From: Pseudomonadota bacterium | GTDB lineage: Bacteria > Pseudomonadota > Gammaproteobacteria > Pseudomonadales > Halieaceae | Length of the DNA stretch: 5,121 nt | Direction of reading: 5' to 3' | Assembly: GCA_030591305.1 (NCBI GenBank) | Contig: JAUVBI010000222.1 | Coordinates: forward strand, 1-5,121 | Shown here: positions 1-5,121 of the stretch, piece by piece | How the letters are laid out: every line of letters begins with the position of its first letter | Numbering within the stretch: position 1 is the first letter of the stretch | Made by a program: the position numbers and the translations under genes | Notes under the pieces: generated by a model | What the model was told of the DNA's origin: nothing | Seen by the model: only the letters and a program-made list of their open reading frames with translations | Databases searched by the model: none

Positions 1-1049
1 ACTGATATAGGAATTGAGGCGAGCCTGTGTTCGCGTGTCCAGTCCCTGGCCAGTTGTGTGTCCAGTTCAGTACTGATGGCACTGTAATCGAGAAGCTGAA
101 AGTAGGTTCCGGTGCTGGGGGTGACCTTGAAGCGAGAGTGTGCCAAGGCATCGCAAAACAGATCCCGCTTATTCTGGTAAAAAGTAGCCAGGGTCCCCGG
201 GTAGTCGGGTTCTTTTTTCATGAAGTCGGCAAGTGCCAGTTGGATGGGGGTGACAGCGACGAAGGTGACAAACTGGTGCACCTTGCGCAGCTCTGCAGTG
301 AGAGCTGGGGGTGCGACGCAGTAACCAGTTTTCCAGCCGGTTACACTGAAGGTTTTGCCAAAGGAGAAAATGGCAAAGCTGCGAGCGCGAAGACCGGGAA
401 GTTGCAGCACGCTATTGTGCTGCGCTCCGTCATACACCAGGTGCTCATAAACCTCGTCACTTATTACCAGCAGGTTATGTTTGTCGGCCAGTTGCTCCAG
501 TTCCAGTAGGTCTTCGTAAGACAGGGTGCTGCCGCTGGGATTGTGAGGTGAGTTGATTATGATCATGCGAGTGCGGGGACTAAGAGCTGAATGTACCCGG
601 CCCCAGTCGATAGCAAAGCTTTCATGCATTAACGGCAAGTGAACAGTAATACCCCCTGCCAGAGATATGGACGGCTCATAGCTGTCGTAGCAGGGGTCAA
701 AAACAATGACCTCGTCACCAGCATGAATACAGGCGGCAATGGCACAAAATATGCCTTCGGTGGCTCCGGGAACAACGGTTATTTCTGTGTCCGGCTCACT
801 GTTAATGCCGCGGTATTGCGCCAGTTGTTGGGCAATTTGTTCTCTTAGAGCTTGCACACCAGACATGGGGGCATACTGGTTGTGGCCGTCCATTATGTGC
901 CTGGCCAGGGATTCGCGCAGTGCTACCGGCGCATCAAAATCAGGGAAGCCCTGGGACAGATTCAGAGCATTGTGCTTTGCGGCGAGAGCGGACATCGTGG
1001 TAAAAATTGTTGTGCCAATGCCGGGCAGTTTGCTTTCCAGTTTGAGGAT
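1..1049 (-). CDS. ybdL: PLP-dependent class I/II aminotransferase, YbdL/methionine aminotransferase-like (3' end outside window)
   Basis: Predicted cytosolic fold-type I aminotransferase that moves the amino group of an amino acid (Met and aromatic residues in the YbdL/kynurenine aminotransferase group) to a 2-oxoacid, using PLP. The minus strand reads without interruption. Numbering from the ATC at 1049, it shows SKLPGIGTTIFT (about 6-17), NLSQGFPDFD, NQYAPMSGVQALRE, the PLP-phosphate region PGATEG, FDPCYDSYEP, NSPHNPSG, SDEVYEH, and SFGKTFSVTGWK with the Schiff-base Lys at about residue 232 (codon 356-354). These match E. coli YbdL closely as I remember it, including the Lys position (about 236). 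About 349 residues are visible; the family is about 385, so roughly 35 C-terminal residues lie beyond base 1. The start is uncertain: the only in-frame ATG (995-993) would remove the conserved SKLP..GTTIFT segment, while upstream of it there is only ATC/ATT/CTG before an in-frame TAA (1079-1077). I chose ATC at 1049 because AGAGGG lies 8 bases before it. Context with the 2-oxoacid oxidoreductase suggests amino acid catabolism. Exact substrate is not determinable; family is near certain. Confidence 0.93.
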   Translation of the reverse strand, partial: MLKLESKLPGIGTTIFTTMSALAAKHNALNLSQGFPDFDAPVALRESLARHIMDGHNQYAPMSGVQALREQIAQQLAQYRGINSEPDTEITVVPGATEGIFCAIAACIHAGDEVIVFDPCYDSYEPSISLAGGITVHLPLMHESFAIDWGRVHSALSPRTRMIIINSPHNPSGSTLSYEDLLELEQLADKHNLLVISDEVYEHLVYDGAQHNSVLQLPGLRARSFAIFSFGKTFSVTGWKTGYCVAPPALTAELRKVHQFVTFVAVTPIQLALADFMKKEPDYPGTLATFYQNKRDLFCDALAHSRFKVTPSTGTYFQLLDYSAISTELDTQLARDWTREHRLASIPIS

Positions 1050-1057
1050 GTCGGTGT

Positions 1058-1063
1058 CCCTCT
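1058..1063 (-). promoter_or_regulatory. Shine-Dalgarno-like AGAGGG that points to a non-canonical ATC start
   Basis: On the minus strand AGAGGG is followed by 8 bases and then ATC (1049-1047), in frame with the aminotransferase. The same AGAGGG core precedes the TTG start of the neighbouring regulator, which suggests it is a usable ribosome binding site here. The in-frame ATG at 995 has no purine-rich stretch before it (the preceding bases are ATTTTTACCACG). The site itself is seen; its use with ATC is inference. Confidence 0.45.
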
Positions 1064-1107
1064 GATTGATGTGGGGTTAGGAGCTGGCGATGAACCCTGA
1101 AGAGAGT

Positions 1108-1113
1108 ACTATA
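1108..1113 (-). promoter_or_regulatory. Possible -10 box (TATAGT) for the aminotransferase
   Basis: The minus strand reads TATAGT, one mismatch from TATAAT, about 59 bases before the proposed ATC start; that would give an RNA leader of about 50 bases. No good -35 hexamer lies 16-18 bases upstream (the sequence there is close to GCGGTA), so an activator or a different promoter would be needed. Weak call. Confidence 0.25.
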
Positions 1114-1120
1114 CAGTTAG

Positions 1121-1172
1121 CCATAAAAAATACCGCATGTTCAAGCAGGACACTCAGTTTGGCCTTTTATGG
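1121..1172. repeat. Inverted repeat CCATAAAA / TTTTATGG with 36-base spacer
   Basis: CCATAAAA at 1121-1128 and its exact reverse complement TTTTATGG at 1165-1172 sit just upstream (minus-strand sense) of the possible -10 box of the aminotransferase. Centre-to-centre distance is 44 bases, about four helical turns, so both half-sites would face the same side of DNA. It could serve as paired operator half-sites, for example for the adjacent Lrp-type protein, or be chance in AT-rich sequence. Confidence 0.3.
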
Positions 1173-1243
1173 TACTTACAGGCAGTGCTCCCATCGTGGC
1201 ATGCTCTCATTCGAGCACGGCGTTCATCGTCATGGAAGGGAAT

Positions 1244-1720
1244 CTACAACTGGGTATCCAGCGGCATTTCCGTGCTATTTTTAATTTCGGTTACGGCCAT
1301 ATGGGAGTGTAGCTCTCGAATTTCTGGGCTTTCCGTTAGCGTATTCCTCACAAAGCTTTCGTAGTGACGAATGTCCTTGGTTACTATTTTTAACATGTAG
1401 TCCCAGATACCTGTCATGGTGTAGCACTCTATAACCTCCGGGTGGCGCACAATTTCTCGCTCGAAGGCTTCCAGATTTTGTCGGCCCGTGCTGGTGAGGT
1501 TAATGGTGGCAAAGACCACAATATCCATCCCCAGGGCAGCTCGGTCCAGCAGGGCGACTCTCTGTTTGATATACCCCTCCTGCTCCAGGCGGTTGATACG
1601 ACGCCAGCAGGGGGACTGGGAAATATTGATGCGCTCGGCGATGGCGGCGGTGCTGATGCTGGCATCCCTCTGTAGCACCTTGAGTATTTCTATATCCTGT
1701 TTAGCCAATTTTTGAGTCAA
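1244..1720 (-). CDS. Lrp/AsnC-family transcriptional regulator
   Basis: A 158-residue DNA-binding regulator, the usual length for Lrp/AsnC proteins (about 150-165). Residues 5-55 form the N-terminal winged helix-turn-helix: KQDIEILKVLQRDAS, then AAIAERINIS and the recognition helix QSPCWRRINRLEQEGYI. Residues about 66-145 form the RAM/AsnC ligand-binding domain, with VIECYTMTGIWDYMLKI (96-112) containing the G-x-x-D-Y turn typical of the effector site. Family members are dimers or larger oligomers that sense amino acids. The start is TTG at 1720: AGAGAGGG (1732-1725) lies 4-5 bases upstream, and the frame closes at a TAA at 1738-1736, with no ATG between; an ATT directly before the TTG is a less likely alternative. 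It is divergent from the 2-oxoacid oxidoreductase gene with a shared 126-base control region, and upstream of the aminotransferase in the same direction. By family habit and position it probably regulates itself and the flanking catabolic genes. The effector is not determinable from sequence. Confidence 0.95.
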   Translation of the reverse strand: MTQKLAKQDIEILKVLQRDASISTAAIAERINISQSPCWRRINRLEQEGYIKQRVALLDRAALGMDIVVFATINLTSTGRQNLEAFEREIVRHPEVIECYTMTGIWDYMLKIVTKDIRHYESFVRNTLTESPEIRELHSHMAVTEIKNSTEMPLDTQL

Positions 1721-1724
1721 AATA

Positions 1725-1732
1725 CCCTCTCT
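1725..1732 (-). promoter_or_regulatory. Ribosome binding site AGAGAGGG deciding the TTG start of the Lrp-type gene
   Basis: AGAGAGGG on the minus strand ends 4 bases before TTG at 1720 (5 bases from the GAGG core). The next in-frame TTG, four codons on, would be too far away, and no ATG or GTG is available upstream before the stop. Confidence 0.65.
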
Positions 1733-1736
1733 TGCT

Positions 1737-1755
1737 TAATTTAATGAATAAATTA
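1737..1755. promoter_or_regulatory. 19-bp AT-rich dyad, candidate operator
   Basis: TAATTTA at 1737-1743 and TAAATTA at 1749-1755 are exact 7-bp inverted arms around a 5-base centre. The dyad sits directly upstream of the regulator's ribosome binding site, in its leader or promoter. Lrp-type proteins bind AT-rich imperfect dyads of about 15 bp, so autoregulation is plausible. Because the whole region is AT-rich, chance formation cannot be excluded. Confidence 0.4.
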
Positions 1756-1799
1756 TGCATATATAGCCATAGAATGAGGTTAAATAAAATAATAATACC

Positions 1800-1805
1800 T
1801 ATAAT
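1800..1805 (+). promoter_or_regulatory. Probable -10 box (TATAAT) for the oxidoreductase gene
   Basis: An exact TATAAT lies 41 bases before the ATG at 1847, predicting transcription from about 1812 and a leader of about 35 bases. The expected -35 position (around 1776-1784, GAGGTTAAA) matches TTGACA poorly, which would fit a promoter that needs an activator. An exact hexamer in AT-rich DNA is only moderate evidence. Confidence 0.4.
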
Positions 1806-1806
1806 T

Positions 1807-1814
1807 TTACGTAA
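1807..1814. promoter_or_regulatory. TTACGTAA palindrome at the predicted transcription start
   Basis: A perfect 8-bp palindrome immediately after the TATAAT box and overlapping the predicted +1 of the oxidoreductase gene. A protein bound here would block the promoter. It is short, so operator function is a suggestion only. Confidence 0.25.
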
Positions 1815-1846
1815 TAATTCCCCCTTCAAAATCCTGGTGGTCCATC

Positions 1847-4800
1847 ATGAGCAAAGAGTCATCCCCGATAAGGTCGAAGGTCTCTCTGGACGATAAATAC
1901 GCACTGGATACCACCCGAGCCTACATGACAGGCATTGAAGCGCTTGTCCGCCTGCCCATGCTGCAACACCAGCGCGATCAGCAACGCGGCCTCAACACGG
2001 CGGCATTTATTTCCGGCTACCGAGGCTCACCTCTGGGCACTGTCGATCAGGCTATGTGGAAAGCAAAACCGTGGCTGAAAAAGCACAATGTCTTCTTTCA
2101 GCCCGGTGTAAACGAGGATCTGGCGGCTACGTCGGTTTGGGGTAGCCAGCAAACCAACCTGTTTGAAGGCGCCAAATATGATGGTGTTTTCGGCATGTGG
2201 TACGGCAAGGGCCCAGGTGTGGATCGCAGCATGGATGTAATCAAACATGCCAACGCCTTTGGCACATCAAAGTATGGCGGTGTACTGGCCGTGGCGGGAG
2301 ACGACCACGCCTGCAAATCTTCCACGCTGCCCCATCAATCGGAACATATGTTTATCGGTGCCTCGGTGCCGGTTTTGTGTCCCGCCAATGTACAGGAAGT
2401 GCTGGACCTGGGCATTTACGGTTGGGAGCTGTCTCGCTATAGCGGTTGCTGGGTGGCGATGAAGGCCATCACCGAGAATATGGACTCGGCCATTTCTGCC
2501 GATATTGACCCCAACCGCATTGAAATTGTGATTCCTGAAGACTTCCAAATGCCCGAGGGTGGCGTTCACGGCCGCTGGCCCGACAAGTCACTGGAGCAGG
2601 AGCTGCGGCTGAACAAATATAAAATATACGCCGCCCGTGCATTTGCCAGGGCTAATCGCCTGAACCGCATTGTCATCGACAGCCCGAACCCCCGCTTTGG
2701 CATAGCAACCAGTGGCAAATCGTACCTGGACGTCATGCAGGCCCTGGATGATATGGGCATTACCGATGCGGTCGCAGCCGAGATTGGCCTGCGAGTCTAT
2801 AAAATAGGCATGAGTTGGCCGCTGGAGCCAGAAACAACCCATGAGTTTGCCCAGGGACTGGAAGAAATTCTGGTGGTGGAGGAGAAGCGCTCCATCATCG
2901 AAGATCAACTTATGGCGCAACTTTATAACTATCCCGTGGAGGCGCGGCCCCGGGTGTTTGGCGAGTTTGATGAAAATGGCGCAGACCTGCTGCCGAATGT
3001 ATCCGAGTTGACCCCGGCAATGATCGCTCTGGTTATTGCCCAGCGCATTGGGTGGTTCTACAAATCTGAAACTATGGATCAGCGGGTCAAGTGGATTGAA
3101 GCGAAAGAAGCCTCATTGGCGATACCGCGTGAGAGCATAGAGCGTGTACCACATTTCTGTTCTGGTTGCCCACATAACACCTCTACCAAAGTCCCGGAGG
3201 GTAGCAGGGCCATGGGCGGCATCGGCTGCCATTATATGGCGACCTGGATGCCAGATCGTGAGACCTATACGTTTTCTCAGATGGGTGGCGAGGGCGCTGC
3301 ATGGATTGGCCAGGCGCAATTTACCGAGACCAAACACGTATTCCAGAACCTGGGAGATGGCACTTATTTTCACTCAGGCATTTTAGCATTGCGCGCTGCG
3401 GTTGCATCCAAGGTCAATATAACCTACAAAATATTGTACAACGACGCGGTGGCAATGACAGGGGGGCAACCGATCGATGGCCATTTGGGCGTCGATGATT
3501 TGATACGCCAGGTCAGTGCTGAGCGGATCAAACGCATTGCCCTGGTGAGTGATAACCCCGATCAATGGCGCGGGCAGTTTCGCGGTATTCCCGGCTATAC
3601 ACTGCATCACCGGGACGAGATGGATGTGCTGCAAAAAGAGCTGCGCGAGTACGAGGGTACTTCTGTCATCGTCTACGAGCAGACCTGTGCAGCAGAAAAA
3701 CGACGCCGCCGCAAGAAGGGCTTAATGGACGATCCGGCCAAGCGCTTGTTTATTAACGATGCTGTCTGTGAAGGGTGCGGCGATTGCAGCCTTAAATCCA
3801 ATTGCCTTTCTGTACTCCCCAAGGAAACAGAGTTGGGTCGCAAACGCAAAATTGATCAGAGTGCCTGCAATAAGGATTACAGTTGCGCCAAGGGTTTCTG
3901 TCCCAGCTTTGTAACGGTGGTCGGTGGAAGTCTGCGTAAGCCCTCTGTCGCTGCGGGAGATTCAGGTATTGTTTTTGATCCATTGCCCGAGCCAGCCCTG
4001 CCATCGCTGCAGCATCCCTGGAATATCGTAGTAACCGGTGTGGGTGGTACTGGCGTGCTCACTATTACTGCGCTGGTTGCCATGGCAGCCCATATTGAAG
4101 GTAAGGGTTGCGCTACCTTGAATCAAACCGGCCTGGCGCAGAAGTTTGGTGCGGTAGTGAGTCATGTGCGGGTCAGTGAGCAGCAGGAAGACATTATGGC
4201 GGTGCGTATTCCTGCAGGAGAAGCTGATTTATTGCTGGGCTGTGACATGGTGGTTACCTCAACCTATGAATCGCTGGGCAAGGCCGCCCAGGGTCGTACT
4301 CATGCCGTGGTGAATGAGCAAGAAGTACCGACATCTGCTTTTATTCTCGATCCGGATGCGAAATTTCCCACCACGGCAATGAAGGAAAAAATCATTGCCG
4401 AAGTGGGCGAGGCGGGCTGCCACTTTATAAATGCCACAGCCATAGCCACCAAACTGTTGGGCGACTCCATTGCCAGTAACCTGTTCCTGCTGGGCTTTGC
4501 CTGGCAGCGTGGACTGGTGCCTGTATCATCCGCCGCTCTGGAACAGGCGATTGAACTCAATGGCGTGGCAATAGAGTTTAATAAACAGGCTTTTCTGTGG
4601 GGTAGGCGCTGCGCCGACCAACCCGAGAAAGTGATGCAGCTGGTTGATCTTGGTAGTGAAGATAAATTTCCACTTACGCTAGCAGAGACTATTTCCGATA
4701 GAGTAGAGCGGTTGACGGCGTTCCAGGATAAGCGATATGCCGAGTTGTATAAGCAGCGAATGGAAAAGTTGTGTGCCCGTGATCCCGGTGCGGATAACAT

Positions 4801-5121
4801 CGCGTCCATCAGCATGGTAGCGGCACGAAACCTGTATAAATTGATGGCCTATAAAGACGAGTATGAGGTTGCCCGCCTGTATAGCAATGGTGAATTTCTG
4901 CGCAAAATTGAGGCCCAGTTCGAAGGTGACTACGAGCTGCGTTTTAATATGGCGCCACCCCTGTTCAGTAAACGTGATCCGAATACCGGCCATTTACTCA
5001 AGAGTGAATTTGGACCCTGGATGATGAAGTCGTTCCAATTGCTGGCCAAACTCAAGTTCCTGCGTGGTACGGCATTGGACGTGTTTGGCTACAGTGACGA
5101 GAGGAAACAGGAGCGTGCTGA
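1847..5121 (+). CDS. Single-chain indolepyruvate ferredoxin oxidoreductase-type 2-oxoacid oxidoreductase (3' end outside window)
   Basis: Thiamine diphosphate and iron-sulfur enzyme predicted to convert an aryl- or other 2-oxoacid plus CoA to acyl-CoA and CO2, reducing ferredoxin or a similar acceptor. The frame is open for 1091 residues to the window edge; the family is about 1150-1190, so the last part is missing. Domains: TPP-PYR-like half with SGYRGSPLG (56-64), NEDLAATSVWG (Glu90 the likely TPP-activating acid) and DDHACKSSTLPHQSEH; TPP-binding half with HFCSGCPHN (436-444), GDGTYFHSG (503-511) and NDAVAMTGGQP (532-542); a cysteine cluster C641-x2-C644-x2-C647-x5-C653 then C674-x5-C680-x4-C685, likely holding iron-sulfur clusters; a gamma (POR) domain starting at VTGVGGTGVLT (about 729-739); and a C-terminal DUF6537-like region with KLMAYKDEYEVARLY (about 998-1012). 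ATG at 1847 is the only usable start after the in-frame stop at 1802; TGGTGG 6 bases upstream is a weak ribosome binding site. In archaea the alpha and beta parts are separate IorA/IorB proteins; here they are fused. Substrate is inferred from family and from the neighbouring aminotransferase. Confidence 0.95.
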   Translation, partial: MSKESSPIRSKVSLDDKYALDTTRAYMTGIEALVRLPMLQHQRDQQRGLNTAAFISGYRGSPLGTVDQAMWKAKPWLKKHNVFFQPGVNEDLAATSVWGSQQTNLFEGAKYDGVFGMWYGKGPGVDRSMDVIKHANAFGTSKYGGVLAVAGDDHACKSSTLPHQSEHMFIGASVPVLCPANVQEVLDLGIYGWELSRYSGCWVAMKAITENMDSAISADIDPNRIEIVIPEDFQMPEGGVHGRWPDKSLEQELRLNKYKIYAARAFARANRLNRIVIDSPNPRFGIATSGKSYLDVMQALDDMGITDAVAAEIGLRVYKIGMSWPLEPETTHEFAQGLEEILVVEEKRSIIEDQLMAQLYNYPVEARPRVFGEFDENGADLLPNVSELTPAMIALVIAQRIGWFYKSETMDQRVKWIEAKEASLAIPRESIERVPHFCSGCPHNTSTKVPEGSRAMGGIGCHYMATWMPDRETYTFSQMGGEGAAWIGQAQFTETKHVFQNLGDGTYFHSGILALRAAVASKVNITYKILYNDAVAMTGGQPIDGHLGVDDLIRQVSAERIKRIALVSDNPDQWRGQFRGIPGYTLHHRDEMDVLQKELREYEGTSVIVYEQTCAAEKRRRRKKGLMDDPAKRLFINDAVCEGCGDCSLKSNCLSVLPKETELGRKRKIDQSACNKDYSCAKGFCPSFVTVVGGSLRKPSVAAGDSGIVFDPLPEPALPSLQHPWNIVVTGVGGTGVLTITALVAMAAHIEGKGCATLNQTGLAQKFGAVVSHVRVSEQQEDIMAVRIPAGEADLLLGCDMVVTSTYESLGKAAQGRTHAVVNEQEVPTSAFILDPDAKFPTTAMKEKIIAEVGEAGCHFINATAIATKLLGDSIASNLFLLGFAWQRGLVPVSSAALEQAIELNGVAIEFNKQAFLWGRRCADQPEKVMQLVDLGSEDKFPLTLAETISDRVERLTAFQDKRYAELYKQRMEKLCARDPGADNIASISMVAARNLYKLMAYKDEYEVARLYSNGEFLRKIEAQFEGDYELRFNMAPPLFSKRDPNTGHLLKSEFGPWMMKSFQLLAKLKFLRGTALDVFGYSDERKQERA

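Larger units (their letters stand above)
1050..1243. other. Non-coding gap between regulator and aminotransferase
   Basis: This stretch of about 190 bases has no convincing gene on either strand. It carries the likely leader and promoter of the aminotransferase (see the TATAGT box and the CCATAAAA dyad). A weak hairpin, TGCTC/GAGCA with a 6-base loop (1202-1217), lies just past the regulator's stop codon but has no T-run after it on the minus strand, so no terminator is called. Co-transcription of the two minus-strand genes is possible but not shown. Confidence 0.6.
1721..1846. promoter_or_regulatory. AT-rich divergent intergenic control region
   Basis: 126 bases between the start codons of two divergent genes. 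The segment from about 1736 to 1820 is strikingly AT-rich, unlike the roughly 50% GC coding flanks. It must hold the promoters for both genes unless they are read from elsewhere. It contains a 19-bp dyad, an exact TATAAT, a TTACGTAA palindrome and repeated AATAAT units, which fits promoter DNA bound by a bending regulator of the Lrp type. Confidence 0.75.

Noticed and set aside
27..509. 160-codon open frame on the plus strand
   Set aside because: Antisense to the aminotransferase, whose minus-strand reading contains all the conserved PLP-enzyme motifs.
1077..1123. 15-codon mini-ORF (ATG at 1123 to TAA at 1077, minus strand) in frame with the aminotransferase
   Set aside because: No ribosome binding site precedes it, it overlaps the possible promoter, and its translation has no run of regulatory codons that would suggest an attenuator. 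It is not needed to explain the gene.
1202..1217. Hairpin TGCTC/GAGCA after the regulator stop codon
   Set aside because: Only 5 bp of stem and no T-run on the downstream side, so it is not a credible intrinsic terminator.
2267..2920. Minus-strand frames of 100 and 110 codons inside the oxidoreductase gene
   Set aside because: Both are antisense to an unbroken, motif-rich coding frame and show no domain of their own.
4300..4815. 171-codon open frame on the minus strand
   Set aside because: It lies entirely antisense to the gamma and following part of the oxidoreductase, has a low-complexity Ser/Ala-rich translation with no recognisable domain, and is best explained as a shadow of the coding strand.

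Overview
The window looks like chromosomal DNA from an aerobic Proteobacterium. It has moderate GC, dense coding, Shine-Dalgarno-type starts and proteins that read like gammaproteobacterial or marine-type families. The species assignment is an inference from protein style only. Two of the three genes run off the window, one at each edge. I saw no RNA gene, insertion sequence, CRISPR array or phage gene.

Layout. A PLP-dependent class I aminotransferase of the YbdL/methionine aminotransferase type occupies about 1-1049 on the minus strand; its C-terminus lies beyond base 1. A roughly 190-base gap follows. An Lrp/AsnC-family regulator lies at 1244-1720, also on the minus strand. A 126-base, very AT-rich divergent control region (1721-1846) separates it from a large plus-strand gene. 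That gene starts at 1847 and is still open at 5121. It encodes a single-chain indolepyruvate ferredoxin oxidoreductase-type enzyme (alpha, iron-sulfur, gamma and DUF6537-like parts in one polypeptide).

How they fit together (inference). The aminotransferase would turn an amino acid (Met, Phe, Tyr, Trp or a similar one) into its 2-oxoacid. The oxidoreductase would decarboxylate a 2-oxoacid oxidatively to the acyl-CoA, passing electrons to ferredoxin or a similar carrier. The Lrp-type protein, transcribed divergently from the oxidoreductase and upstream of the aminotransferase, is the natural candidate regulator sensing the amino acid. This makes a compact amino-acid catabolism module.

The most unusual detail is the start of the aminotransferase. 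Family-conserved N-terminal sequence lies upstream of the only in-frame ATG, but no ATG, GTG or TTG exists between it and an in-frame stop. A Shine-Dalgarno-like AGAGGG is spaced correctly for an ATC codon instead. The AT-rich divergent region holds an exact TATAAT box and a 19-bp dyad that are candidate control sites. I did not find a clearly new biological system here.
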